A stretch of 64,000 nt of DNA from Oenanthe sinensis (lineage: Eukaryota > Streptophyta > Magnoliopsida > Apiales > Apiaceae): positions 13,020,001 to 13,084,000 of the forward strand of contig CM053813.1 in NCBI GenBank assembly GCA_028671895.1, given 5' to 3'. A program made the translations under genes and the position numbers. The notes below the pieces were generated by a model. That model saw only the letters and a program-made list of their open reading frames with translations. It made no database searches and was not told the origin of the DNA. Of this stretch, positions 40,401 to 54,400 are shown one piece after another. Each line of letters begins with the position of its first letter. Position 1 is the first letter of the stretch.

Positions 40401-41395
40401 GAACATTGTTGGCTCGTTTAAACATCAAAACAATTCATAAACATTTGAGGCTTTATTCTTGACACGTTCGAACTCATGGAAACAACTTCTGAAAATTCAG
40501 CTTGTAGCTTCATTCTTGTGTCATTTGAACATGGAAACAACTTGTAAACAATTGTAGGAGCATTATTGGCTCGTTTAAACATAAAAACAATTTGTAACAA
40601 TTTGAGACAACTTGTAGCTTCATTATTCACTCGTTTGAAAACAATTCATAACAATTCATTCTTGACTAGTTCGAACTCAGAAACAACTTGTAGCTTCATT
40701 ATTCACTCGTTTGAACATGGAAACAATTTCTAAACCTTGTAGGACAATTATTGGCTCGTTTAAACATCAAAATAATTCATAACAATTTGAGACTTTATTC
40801 TTGAGTTGTTTGAATTCGAAAACAACTTGTAGCTTCATTCTTGTCTCGTTTGAACATGGAAACAACTTGTAAACACGTGTAGGAGAATTATTGGCTCGTT
40901 TAAACATAAAAACAATTCGTAACAATTTGAGAATTCATTCTTGACTCGTTTAAACTTTGAAAAACTTGTAGCTTCAATCTTGGCTCGTTTGAACAAGGAA
41001 ACAGCTTGTAAACTCTTATAGGAACATTATTGGCTCGTTTAAACATAAAAACACTTCGTAACAATTTGAGACCTCATTCTTGACTCGTTCGAACTTGGAA
41101 ACAACTTGTAGCTTCATTCTTGACTCGTTTGAACATGGAAACAACTTGTAAACTCTTGTAAGAACATTATTGGCTCGTTTAAACATCAAAACAATTCATA
41201 ACAATTTGAGGCTTCATTCTTGACTCGTTCGAACTCGAAAACAACTTGTGGCTTCATTCTTGTCTCGTTTGAACAGGGAAACAATTTGTAAACACTTTTA
41301 GGAGCATTATTGGCTCGTTTAAACATCAAAACAATTCATAACAACTTAAGACTTCATTCTTGACTCGTTCTAACATGGAAACAAATTTAGCTTCA

Positions 41396-43179
41396 TTCTT
41401 TACTCGTTTGAACATGGAAACAACTTGTAAACTCTTGTAGGAACGTTGTTGGCTCGTTTAAACATCAAAACAATTTATAACAATTTGAGGCTTCATTCTT
41501 GACACGTTCGAACTCAGAAACTACTTGTAGCTTCATTCTTGACTAGTTTAATCATGGAAACAACTTCCGAAACAATTCATCTTGTAGCTTCATTCTTGTG
41601 TCATTTGAAGATGGAAACAACTTGTGAACAATTGTTGGAGCATTATTGGCTCGTTTAAACATAAAAACAATTTGTAATAATTTGAGACTTCATTCTGGAC
41701 TCGTTCGAACTTGGAAACAGCTTGTAGCTTTATTCTTGTGTCATTTGAACATGGAAACAACTTGTAAACAATTGTAGGAGCATTATTGGCTCGTTTAAAC
41801 ATAAAAACAATTTGTAACAATTTGAGACAACTTGTAGCTTCATTATTCACTCGTTTGAAAACAATTCATAACAATTCATTCTTGACTAGTTCGAACTCAG
41901 AAACAACTTGTAGATTCATTATTCACTCGTTTGAACATGGAAACAATTTCTAAACCTTGTAGGACAATTATTGGCTCGTTTAAACATCAAAATAATTCAT
42001 AACAATTTGAGACTTTATTCTTGAGTTGTTTGAATTCGAAAACAACTTGTAGCTTCATTCTTGTCTCGTTTGAACATGGAAACAACTTGTAAACACGTGT
42101 AGGAGAATTATTGGCTCGTTTAAACATAAAAACAATTCGTAACAATTTGAGAATTCATTCTTGACTCGTTTAAACTTTGAAACAACTTGTAGCTTCAATC
42201 TTGGCTCGTTTGAACATGGAAACAGCTTGTAAACTCTTATAGGAACATTATTGGCTCGTTTAAACATAAAAACACTTCGTAACAATTTGAGACCTCATTC
42301 TTGACTCGTTCGAACTTGGAAACAACTTGTAGCTTCATTCTTGACTCGTTTGAACATGGAAACAACTTGTAAACTCTTGTAAGAACATTATTGGCTCGTT
42401 TAAACATCAAAACAGTTCATAACAATTTGAGGCTTCATTCTTGACTCGTTCGAACTCGAAAACAACTTGTGGCTTCATTCTTGTCTCGTTTGAACAGGGA
42501 AACAATTTGTAAACACTTTTAGGAGCATTATTGGCTCGTTTAAACATCAAAACAATTCATAACAACTTAAGACTTCATTCTTGACTCGTTCTAACATGGA
42601 AACAAATTTAGCTTCATTCTTTACTCGTTTGAACATGGAAACAACTTGTAAACTCTTGTAGGAACGTTGTTGGCTCGTTTAAACATCAAAACAATTTATA
42701 ACAATTTGAGGCTTCATTCTTGACACGTTCGAACTCAGAAACTACTTGTAGCTTCATTCTTGACTAGTTTAATCATGGAAACAACTTCTGAAACAATTCA
42801 TCTTGTAGCTTCATTCTTGTGTCATTTGAAGATGGAAACAACTTGTAAACAATTGTTGGAGCATTATTGGCTCGTTTAAACATAAAAACAATTTGTAACA
42901 ATTTGTGAGACTTCATTCTGGACTCGTTCGAACTTGGAAACAGCTTGTAGCTTTATTCTTGTGTCATTTGAACATGGAAACAACTTGTAAACAATTGTAG
43001 GAGCATTATTGGCTCGTTTAAACATAAAAACAATTTGTAACAATTTGAGACAACTTGTAGCTTCATTATTCACTCGTTTGAAAACAATTCATAACAATTC
43101 ATTCTTGACTAGTTCGAACTCAGAAACAACTTGTAGCTTCATTATTCACTCGTTTGAACATGGAAACAATTTCTAAACC
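41396..43179. repeat. 1.78-kb tandem duplication, copy 1
   Basis: Pairs with 43180-44400 at an offset of 1,784 (41590/43374, 42055/43839). Both copies share the private change aacaacttccgaaac (near 41565 and 43350), where nearby monomers read cttctgaaac. Part of this unit also matches 37.57-38.65 kb at an offset of 3,685, so it belongs to an older family. Confidence 0.82.
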
Positions 43180-44400
43180 TTCTTTACTCGTTTGAACATG
43201 GAAACAACTTGTAAACTCTTGTAGGAACGTTGTTGGCTCGTTTAAACATCAAAACAATTTATAACAATTTGAGGCTTCATTCTTGACACGTTCGAACTCA
43301 GAAACTACTTGTAGCTTCATTCTTGACTAGTTTAATCATGGAAACAACTTCCGAAACAATTCATCTTGTAGCTTCATTCTTGTGTCATTTGAAGATGGAA
43401 ACAACTTGTGAACAATTGTTGGAGCATTATTGGCTCGTTTAAACATAAAAACAATTTGTAATAATTTGAGACTTCATTCTGGACTCGTTCGAACTTGGAA
43501 ACAGCTTGTAGCTTTATTCTTGTGTCATTTGAACATGGAAACAACTTGTAAACAATTGTAGGAGCATTATTGGCTCGTTTAAACATAAAAAGAATTTGTA
43601 ACAATTTGAGACAACTTGTAGCTTCATTATTCACTCGTTTGAAAACAATTCATAACAATTCATTCTTGACTAGTTCGAACTCAGAAACAACTTGTAGATT
43701 CATTATTCACTCGTTTGAACATGGAAACAATTTCTAAACCTTGTAGGACAATTATTGGCTCGTTTAAACATCAAAATAATTCATAACAATTTGAGACTTT
43801 ATTCTTGAGTTGTTTGAATTCGAAAACAACTTGTAGCTTCATTCTTGTCTCGTTTGAACATGGAAACAACTTGTAAACACGTGTAGGAGAATTATTGGCT
43901 CGTTTAAACATAAAAACAATTCGTAACAATTTGAGAATTCATTCTTGACTCGTTTAAACTTTGAAACAACTTGTAGCTTCAATCTTGGCTCGTTTGAACA
44001 TGGAAACAGCTTGTAAACTCTTATAGGAACATTATTGGCTCGTTTAAACATAAAAACACTTCGTAACAATTTGAGACCTCATTCTTGACTCGTTCGAACT
44101 TGGAAACAACTTGTAGCTTCATTCTTGAATCGTTTGAACATGGAAACAACTTGTAAACTCTTGTAAGAACATTATTGGCTCGTTTAAACATCAAAACAGT
44201 TCATAACAATTTGAGGCTTCATTCTTGACTCGTTCGAACTCGAAAACAACTTGTGGCTTCATTCTTGTCTCGTTTGAACAGGGAAACAATTTGTAAACAC
44301 TTGTAGGAGCATTATTGGCTCGTTTAAACATCAAAACAATTCATAACAACTTAAGACTTCATTCTTGACTCGTTCTAACATGGAAACAAGTTTAGCTTCA
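43180..44400. repeat. 1.78-kb tandem duplication, copy 2 (shortened)
   Basis: Begins at an abrupt hybrid junction, ttctaaacct|tctttactcg, at about 43180, where a monomer is cut in subunit B and another resumes. It ends near 44400, where tttttac runs directly into aatttataacaattt, skipping about 70 bp (half a monomer) present in sister copies. Confidence 0.78.
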
Positions 44401-47400
44401 TTTTTTACAATTTATAACAATTTGAGGCTTCATTCTTGACACGTTCGAACTCAGAAACTACTTTTAGCTTCATTCTTGACTAGTTTAATCATGGAAACAA
44501 CTTCTGAAACAATTCATCTTGTAGCTTCATTCTTGTGTCATTTGAAGATGGAAACAACTTGTAAACAATTGTTGGAGCATTATTGGCTCGTTTAAACATA
44601 AAAACAATTTGTAACAATTTGAGACTTCATTCTGGACTCGTTCGAACTTGGAAACAACTTGTAGCTTGATTCTTGTGTCATTTGAACATGGAAACAACTT
44701 GTAAACAATTGTAGGAGCATTATTGGCTCGTTTAAACATAAAAACAATTTGTAACAATTTGAGACAACTTGTAGCTTCATTATTCACTCGTTTGAAAACA
44801 ATTCATAACAATTCATTCTTGACTAGTTCGAACTCAGAAAAAACTTGTAGCTTCATTATTCACTCGTTTGAACATGGAAACAATTTCTAAACCTTGTAGG
44901 ACAATTATTGGCTCGTTTAAACATCAAAATAATTCATAACAATTTGAGACTTTATTCTTGAGTTGTTTGAATTCGAAAACAACTTGTAGCTTCATTCTTG
45001 TCTCGTTTGAACATGGAAACAACTTGTAAACACGTGTAGAGAATTATTGGCTCGTTTAAACATAAAAATAATTCGTAACAATTTGAGAATTCATTCTTGA
45101 CTCGTTTAAACTTTGAAACAACTTGTAGCTTCAATCTTGGCTCGTTTGAACATGGAAACAGCTTGTAAACTCTTATAGGAACATTATTGGCTCGTTTAAA
45201 CATCAAAACAATTCATAACAATTTGAGGCTTCATTCTTGACTCGTTCGAACTCGAAAACAACTTGTGGCTTCATTCTTGTCTCGTTTGAACATGGAAACA
45301 ATTTGTAAACACTTGTAGGAGCATTATTGGCTCGTTTAAACATCAAAACAATTCATAACAACTTAAAGACTTCATTCTTGACTCGTTCTAACATGGAAAC
45401 AAGTTTAGCTTCATTCCTTACTCGTTTGAACATGGAAACAACTTGTAAACTCTTGTAGGAACGTTGTTGGCTCGTTTAAACATCAAAACAATTTATAACA
45501 ATTTGAGGCTTTATTCTTGACACGTTCGAACTCAGAAACTACTTGTAGCTTCATTCTTGACTAGTTTAATCATGGAAACAACTTCTGAAACAATTCATCT
45601 TGTAGCTTCATTCTTGTGTCATTTGAAGATGGAAACAACTTGTAAACAATTGTTGGAGCATTATTGGCTCGTTTAAACATAAAAACAATTTGTAACAATT
45701 TCAGACTTCATTCTTGACTCGTTCGAACACGGAAACAACTTGTAGCTTCATTCTTGGCTCGTTTGAACATGGAAACAACTTGTAAACTCTTGTAGGAACA
45801 TTATTGGCTCGTTTAAACATAAAAACAATTCGTAACCATTTGAGACATCATTCTTGACTCGTTCGAACTTGGAAACAACTTGTAGCTTCATTCTTTACTC
45901 GTTTGAACAAGAAAACAACTTCTAAACACTTGTAGGAGCATTTTTGGCTCATTTAAACATCAAACTAATTCATAACAATTTGAGACTTCATTCTTGAGTC
46001 GTTCGAAATTGGAAACAACTTGTAACTTCATTCTTGACTCGTTTGAATATGGAAACAACTTGTAAATTATTATAGGAACATTATTGGTTCGTTTAAATAT
46101 GAAAACAATTCATAACAATTTGAGGCTTCATTCTTGACTAGTTTGAACATGGAAACAACTTCTAAACACTTGTAGGAGCATTATTGGCTCGTTTAAACAT
46201 CAATATAATTCATAACAATTTGAGACTTTATTCTTGAGTTGTTTGAATTCGAAAACAACTTGTAGCTTCATTCTTGTCTCGTTTGAACATGGAAACAACT
46301 TGTAAACACGTGTAGGAGAATTATTGGCTCGTTTAAACATAAAAACAATTCGTAACAATTTGAGAATTCATTCTTGACTCGTTCGAACTTTGAAACAACT
46401 TGTAGCTTCATTCTTGGCTCGTTTGAACATGAAAACAACTTGTAAACTCTTATAGGCACATTATTGGCTCGTTTAAACATAAAAACACTTCGTAACAATT
46501 TGAGACTTCATTCTTGACTCGTTCGAACTTGGAAACAACTTGTAGCTTCATTCTTTACTCGTTTGAACATGGAAAAAACTTGCAAACTCTTGTAGGAATA
46601 TTATTGACTCGTTTAAATATCAAAACAATTCATAACAATTTGAGGCTTCATTCTTGACTCATTCGAACTCGAAAACAACTTGTGGCTTCATTCTTGTCTC
46701 GTTTGAACAAGGAAACAACTTGTAAACACTTGTAGGAGCATTATTGGCTCGTTTAAACATAAAAAGAATTCAAAACAATTTAAGACTTCATTTTTGACTC
46801 GTTCTAACACGGAAAGTAGTTTAGCATCATTCTTTACTCGTTTGAACATGGAAACAACTAGTAAACTCTTGTAGGAACATTGTTGGCTCGTTTAAACATC
46901 AAAACAATTCATAACAATTTGAGGCTTCATTCTTGACTCATTCGAACTCGGAAACAACTTGTAGCTTCATTCTTGACTCGTTTGAACATGGAAACAACTT
47001 GTAAAAACTTATAGGAGCATTATTTGCTCGTTTAAACATCAAAAAAATTCATAACAATTTAGGGCTTCATTCTTGACTCGTTCGAACTCGGAAACAACTT
47101 GTAGCTTCATTCTTGTCTCGTTTGAACATGGAAACAACTTGTAAACACTTGTAGGAGCATTATTGGCTCGTTTAAACATAAAAACAATTTATAACAATTT
47201 GAGGCTTCATTCTTGACTCGTTCTAACATGGAAACAAGTTTAGCTTCATTCTTTACTCGTTTGAACATGGAAACAACTTGTAAACTCTTGTAGGAACGTT
47301 GTTGGCGCGTTTAAACATCAAAACAATTTATAACAATTTGAGGCTTTATTCTTGACACGTTCGAACTCAGAAACAACTTGTAGCTTTATTCTTGACTAGT

Positions 47401-47580
47401 TTAATCACGGAAACAACTTCAGAAACAATTCAGCTCTTAGCTTCATTCTTGTGTCATTTGAAGATGGAAACAACTTGTAAACAGTTATAAGAGCATTATT
47501 GGCTTGTTTAAACATAAAAACAATTTGTAGCAATTTGAGACTTTATTCTTGACTCGTTCGAACTTGGAAACAACTTGTAG

Positions 47581-47660
47581 CTTCATTCTTGGCTCGTTTG
47601 AACATTGAAACAACTTGTAGCTTCATTCTTGGCTCGTTTGAACATTGAAACAACTTGTAA
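47581..47660. repeat. Perfect 40-bp direct duplication of one monomer subunit
   Basis: The 40 bases at 47581-47620 (cttcattcttggctcgtttg, then aacattgaaacaacttgtag) are repeated at 47621-47660, with only the last base differing as the copy runs into ...gtaaactc. The sister unit at 48851 has a single copy. Confidence 0.92.
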
Positions 47661-48456
47661 ACTCTTGTAGGAACTTTATTGGCTCGTTTAAACATAAAAA
47701 CAATTCGTAACAATTTGAGACATCATTCTTGACTCGTTCGAACTTGGAAACAACTTGTAGCTTCATTCTTGACTCGTTTGAACATCGAAACAACTTGTAA
47801 ACTCTTGTAGGAACATTATTGGCTCGTTAAACATCAAAACAATTTATAATAATTTGAGGCTTCATTCTTGACTCGTTCGAACTCGAAAACAACTTGTAGC
47901 TTCATTCTTGTCTCGTTTGAACATGGAACCAATTTGTAAACACTTGTAGGAGCATTATTGGCTCGTTTAAACATAAAAAAAATTCATAACAAGTTAAGAC
48001 TTCATTATTGACTCGTTCTAACATTGAAACAACTTTTAGCTTCATTCTTGACTCGTTAGAACATGGAAACAACTTGTAAACTCTTGTAGGAACATTGTTG
48101 GCTCGTTTAAACATCAAAACAATTCATAACAATTTGAGGCTTCATTCTTGACTCGTTCGAACTCGGAAACAACTTGTAGCTTCATTCTTGACTCGTTTGA
48201 ACATGGAAACAACTTGTAAAAACTTATAGGAGCATTATTTGCTCGTTTAAACATCAAAAAAATTCAGAACAATTTAGGGCTTCATTCTTGAGTCGTTCGA
48301 ACTGGAAAACAACTTTTAGCTTCATTCTTGACTCGTTTGAACATGGAAACAACTTGTAAACTCTTGTAGGAACATTATTGGCTCGTTTAAACGTCAAAAC
48401 AATTCATAACAATTTGAGGCTTCATTCTTGACTCGTTCTAACATGGAAACAAGTTT

Positions 48457-48496
48457 TTTTTTTTTTTTTTTTTACTAAATGAGAGAATTTTAAACT
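48457..48496 (-). mobile_element. 40-bp micro-insertion: poly(A) tail plus 23 bases, likely a severely truncated LINE/SINE
   Basis: A run of T (48454-48473) is followed by actaaatgagagaattttaaact (in two parts: actaaatgagag, aattttaaact; 48474-48496) inside an otherwise normal monomer. It is flanked by perfect 15-bp direct repeats, catggaaacaagttt, at 48442-48456 and 48497-48511. On the minus strand this is a short 3' end plus poly(A) tail, the signature of target-primed reverse transcription stopped almost at once. The tail-proximal bases (minus TTTAGT-poly(A)) resemble those of the LINE at 18287 (minus TTTTAGC-poly(A)). Confidence 0.85.
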
Positions 48497-51400
48497 CATG
48501 GAAACAAGTTTAGCTTCATTCTTTACTCGTTTGAACATGGAAACAACTTGTAAACTCTTGTAGGAACGTTGTTGGCGCGTTTAAACATCAAAACAATTTA
48601 TAACAATTTGAGGCTTTATTCTTGACACGTTCGAACTCAGAAACAACTTGTAGCTTTATTCTTGACTAGTTTAATCATGGAAACAACTTCAGAAACAATT
48701 CAGCTCTTAGCTTCATTCTTGTGTCATTTGAAGATGGAAACAACTTGTAAACAATTGTAGGAGCATTATTGGCTTGTTTAAACATAAAAACAATTTGTAG
48801 CAATTTGAGACTTCATTCTTGACTCGTTCGAACTTGGAAACAACTTGTAGCTTCATTCTTGGCTCGTTTGAACATGGAAACAACTTGTAAACTCTTGTAG
48901 GAACTTTATTGGCTCGTTTAAACATAAAAACAATTCGTAACAATTTGAGACATCATTCTTGACTCGTTCGAACTTGGAAACAACTTGTAGCTTCATTCTT
49001 GACTCGTTTGAACATCGAAACAACTTGTAAACTCTTGTAGGAACATTATTGGCTCATTAAACATCAAAACAATTTATAATAATTTGAGGCTTCATTCTTG
49101 ACTCGTTCGAACTCGAAAACAACTTGTAGCTTCATTCTTGTCTCGTTTGAACATGGAAACAATTTGTAAACACTTGTAGGAGCATTATTAGCTCGTTTAA
49201 ACATAAAAAAAATTCATAACAAGTTAAGACTTCATTATTGACTCGTTCTAACATTGAAACAACTTTTAGCTTCATTCTTGACTCGTTAGAACATGGAAAC
49301 AACTTGTAAACTCTTGTAGGAACATTGTTGGCTCGTTTAAACATCAAAACAATTCATAACAATTTGAGGCTTCATTCTTGACTCGTTCGAACTCAGAAAC
49401 AACTTGTAGCTTCATTCTTGACTCGTTTGAACATGGAAACAACTTGTAAACACTTATAGGAGCATTATTCGCTCGTTTAAACATCAAAAAAATCATAGCA
49501 ATTTGAGGCTTCATTCTTGAGTCGTTCGAACTCGAAAACAACTTTTAGCTTCATTCTTGACTCGTTTGAACATGGAAACAACTTGTAAACTCTTGTAGGA
49601 ACATTATTGGCTCGTTTAAACATCAAAACAACTCATAACAATTTGAGGCTTCATTCTTGACTCGTTCTAACATGGAAACAAGTTTAGCTTCAGTCTTTAC
49701 TCGTTTGAACATGGAAACAACTTGTAAACTCTTGTAGGAACGTTGTTGGCGCGTTTAAACATCAAAACAATTTATAACAATTTGAGGCTTTATTCTTGAC
49801 ACGTCCGAACTCAGAAACAACTTGTAGCTTTATTCTTGACTAGTTTAATCATGGAAACAACTTCAGAAACAATTCAGCTCTTAGCTTCATTCTTGTGTCA
49901 TTTGAAGATTGAAACAACTTGTAAACAATTGTAGGAGCATTATTGGCTTGTTTAAACATAAAAACAATTTGTAGCAATTTGAGAACTTGGAAACAACTTG
50001 TAGCTTCATTCTTGGCTCGTTTGAACATGGAAACAACTTGTAAACTCTTGTAGGAACTTTATTGGCTCGTTTAAACATAAAAACAATTCGTAACAATTTG
50101 AGACTTCATTCTTGACTCGTTCGAACATGGAAACAACTTGTAGCTTCATTCTTGGCTCGTTTGAACATGAAAACAACTTGTAAACACTTGTAGGAGCATT
50201 ATTGGCTCGTTTAAACATAAAAAAAATTCATAACAAGTTAAGACTTCATTATTGGCTCGTTCTAAAATTGAAACAACTTTTAGCTTCATTCTTGACTCGT
50301 TAGAACATGGAAACAACTTGTAAACTCTTGTAGGAACATTGTTGGCTCGTTTAAACATCAAAACAATTCATAACAATTTTAGGCTTCATTCTTGACTCGT
50401 TCGAACTCGGAAACAACTTGTAGCTTCATTCTTGAATCGTTTCAACATGGAAACACCTTGTAAACACTTATAGGAGCATTATTTGCTCGTTTAAACATGA
50501 AAAAAATTCATCACAATTTGAGCCTTCATTCTTGAGTCGTTCGAACTCGAAAACAACTTTTAGCTTCATTCTTGACTCGTTTGAACATGGAAACAACTTG
50601 TAAACTCTTGTAGGAACATTATTGGTTCATTTTAACATGAAAACAATTCATAACAATTTGAGGCTTCATTCTTGACTCGTTCGAACTTTGAAACAACTTG
50701 TAGCTTCATTCTTGGCTCATTTGAACATGGAAATAACTTGTAAACTCTTGTAGGAACATTATTGGCTGGTTTAAACATAAAAACAATTCGTAACAATTTG
50801 AGACTTCATTCTTGACTCGTTCGAACTTTGAAACAACTTGTAGCTTCATTCTTGGCTCATTTGAACATGGAAATAACTTGTAAACTCTTGTAGGAACATT
50901 ATTAGCTGGTTTAAACATAAAAACAATTCGTAACAATTTGAGACTTCATTCTTGACTCGTTCGAACTCGGCAACAACTTGTATCTTCATTCTTGACTCGT
51001 TTAACATGGAAATAACTTGTAAACTCTTGTAGGAACATTATTGGCTCGTTTAAACATCAAAACAATTCATAACAATTTGAGACTTCATTCTTGACTCGTT
51101 CGAACTCGAAAACAACTTGTATCTTCATTCTTGTCTCGTTTGAATATGGAAACAACTTGTATACACTTGTAGGAGAATTATTGGCTCGTTTAAACATAAA
51201 AACAGTTCGTAACAATTTGAGACTGCATTCTTGACTCGTTCGAACTTTGAAACAACTTGTAGCTTCATTCTTGGCTTATTTGAACATGGAAATAACTTGT
51301 TAACTCTTGTAGGAACATTATTGGCTTGTTTAAACATAAAAACAATTCGTAAGAATTTGAGACTTCATTCTTGACTCGTTCGAAATTGGAAACAACTTGT

Positions 51401-54400
51401 ATCTTCATTCTTGACTCGTTTGAAACATGGAAATAACTTGTAAACTCTTGTAGGAACATTATTGGCTCGTTTAAACATCAAAACAATTCATAACAATTTG
51501 AGACTTCATTCTTGACTCGTTCGAACTCGAAAACAACTTGTAGCTTCATTCTTGTCTCGTTTGAACAAGGAAACAAATTTTAAACGCTTGTAGGAGCATT
51601 ATTGGCTCGTTTAAACATAAAAATAATTCATAACAATTTAAGACTTCATTCTTGACTCGTTCGAACTCGAAAACAACTTGTGGCTTCATTCTTTACTCGT
51701 TAGAACATGGAAACAACTTGTAAACTCTTGTAGGAACATTGTTGGCTCGTTTAAACATCAAAATAATTCAGAACAATTTGAGGCTTTATTCTTGACACGT
51801 TCGAACCTAATAACAACTTGTAGCTTTATTCTTGACTAGTTTAATCGTGGAAACAACTTCTGAAACAATTCAGCTTGTAGCTTCATTCTTGTGTCATTTG
51901 AACATGGAAACAACTTGTAAACAATTGTATGAGCATTATTGGCTCGTTTAAACATAAAAACAATATGTAACAATTTGAGACTTCATTCTTGACTCGTTCG
52001 AACTTGGAAACAACTTGTATCTTTATTCTTGACTCGTTTAAACATGGAAACAACTTGTAAACTCTTGTATGAATATTATTGGCTCGTTTAAATATGAAAA
52101 CAATTCATAACAATTTGAGACTTCATTCTTGAGTCGTTCGAACTCGAAAACATCTTGTAGCTTTATTCTTGTGTCATTTGAACATGGAAACAACTTGTAA
52201 ACAATTGTAGGAGCATTATTGGCTCGTTTAAACATAAAAACAATTTATAACAATTTGAGACTTCATTCTTGACTCGTTCGAACTTGGAAACAACTTGTAA
52301 CTTCGATCTTGACTCGTTTGAACATGGAAACAACTTGTAAATTCTTATAGGAACATTATTGGTTCGTTTAAATATGAAAGCAATTCATAACAATTTGAGG
52401 CTTCATTCTTGACTAGTTCGAACTCGGAAACAACTTGTAGCTTCATTATTGACTCGTTTGAACATGGAAACAACTTCTAAACACTTGTAGGAGCATTATT
52501 GGCTCGTTTAAACATCAAAATAATTCATAACAATTTGAGACTTTATTCTTGAGTCGTTAAAATTCGAAAACAACTTGTATCTTCATTTTCGTCTCGTTTG
52601 AACATGGAAACAACTTGTATACACTTGTAGGAGAATTATTGGCTCGTTTAAACATAAAAACAATTCATAACAATTTGAGACTTCATTCTTGACTCGTTCG
52701 AACTTTGAAACAACTTGTAGCTTCATTCTTGGCTCATTTGAACATGGAAATAACTTGTAAACTCTTGTAGGAACATTATTGGCTCGTTTAAACATCAAAA
52801 CAATTCATAACAATTTGAGACTTCATTCTTGACTCGTTCGAACTCGAAAACAACTTGTAGCTTCATTCTTGTCTCGTTTGAAGATAGAAACAACTTGTAA
52901 ACACTTTTAGGAGCATTATTGGCTCGTTTAAACATAAAAATAATTCATAACAATTTAAGACTTCATTCTTCACTCGTTCTAACATGGAAACAAGTTTAGC
53001 TTCATTCTTTACTCGTTTGAACATGGAAACAACTTGTAAACACTTGTAGGAACATTGTTGGCTCGTTTAAACATCAAAATAATTCATAACAATTTGAGGC
53101 TTTATTCTTGACACGTTCGAACTCAGAAACAACTTGTAGCTTTATTCTTGACTAGTTTAATCGTGGAAACAACTTCTGAAACAATTCAGCTTGTAGCTTC
53201 ATTCTTGTGTCATTTGAACATGGAAACAACTTGTAAACAATTGTAGGATCATTATTGGTTCGTTTAAACATAAAAACAATTTGTAACAATAAGAGACTTC
53301 ATTCTTGACTCGTTCGAACTTGGAAAAAACTTGTAACTTCATTCTTGACTCGTTTGAACATGGAAAACAACATGTAAATTCTTATAGGAACATTATTGGT
53401 TCGTTTAAATATGAAAACAATTCATAACAATTTGAGGCTTCATTCTTGACTAGTTCGAACTCGGAAACAACTTGTAGCTTCATTATTGACTCGTTTGAAC
53501 ATGGAAATAACTTCTAAACACTTGTAGGAGCATTATTGGCTCGTTTAAACGTCAAAATAATTCATAACAATTTGAGACTTCATTCTTGACTCGTTCGAAC
53601 TTTGAAACAACTTGTAGCTTGATTCTTTTCTCGTTTGAACATGGAAACAACTTGTAAACTCTTGTAGGAACATTATTGGCTCGTTTGAACATAAAAACAA
53701 TTCGTAACAATTTGAGACTTCATTTTTGACTCGTTCGAACTTGGAAACAACTTGTAGCTTCATTCTTGACTCGTTTGAACATGGAAACAACTTGTAAACT
53801 CTTGTAGGAACATTATTGGCTCGTTTAAACATCAAAACAATTCATAACAATTTGAGGCTTCATTCTTGACTCGTTCGAACTCGGAAACAACTTGCAGCTT
53901 CATTCTTGTCTCGTTTGAACATGGAAAAAACTTGTAAACACTTGTAGGAGCATTATTGGCTCGTTTAAACATAAAAACATTTTATAACAATTTAAGACTT
54001 CATTCTTGACTCGTTCTAACATGGAAACAAGTTTCGCTTCATTCTTTACTCGTTTGAACATGGAAACAACTTGTAAACACTTGTAGGAGCATTATTTGCT
54101 CGTTTAAACATCAAAATAATTCATAACAATTTGTGACTTCATTCTTGAGTCGTTCGAACTCGAAAACAACTTGTATACACTTGTAGGAGCATTATTGGCT
54201 CGTTTAAACATAAAAACAGTTCGTAACAATTTGAGACTTCATTCTTAACTCGTTCGAACTTTGAAACAACTTGTAGCTTCATTCTTGGCTCATTTGAACA
54301 GGGAAATAACTTGTTAACTCTTGTAGGAACATTATTGGCTTGTTTAAACATAAAAACAATTCGTAAGAATTTGAGACTTCATTCTTGACTCGTTCGAACT

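Larger units (their letters stand above)
19507..48456. repeat. 140-bp satellite array, segment 3 (LINE to poly-T micro-insertion)
   Basis: About 29 kb of unbroken 140-bp satellite, near 207 monomer equivalents, holding most of the higher-order duplications. The left-domain variant set continues to about 27.2 kb. From 27.3 kb onward a 57-bp variant subunit appears (ctagtttaatcatgg, then cttctgaaacaattcagctt) and recurs in every higher-order unit. Partial monomers occur, for instance at 38141-38200, 41824-41880 and 43047-43100, where subunit C runs into a shortened A/B. I see no gene in this stretch on either strand. Confidence 0.97.
47227..50860. repeat. About 1.2-kb higher-order repeat, three copies
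   Basis: Units start at the catggaaacaagtttagc variant at 47227, 48497 and 49671. The private word ggcgcgtttaaac marks them at 47304, 48574 and 49748. Lengths are 1,215 bp (carrying a 40-bp internal duplication) and 1,174 bp; the third copy degrades to the right, so the end is approximate. Confidence 0.8.

Noticed and set aside
48454..48473. T-run as a Pol III terminator or simple sequencing artefact
   Set aside because: The perfect 15-bp flanking repeats and the non-satellite bases next to it are better explained by a poly(A)-primed insertion.
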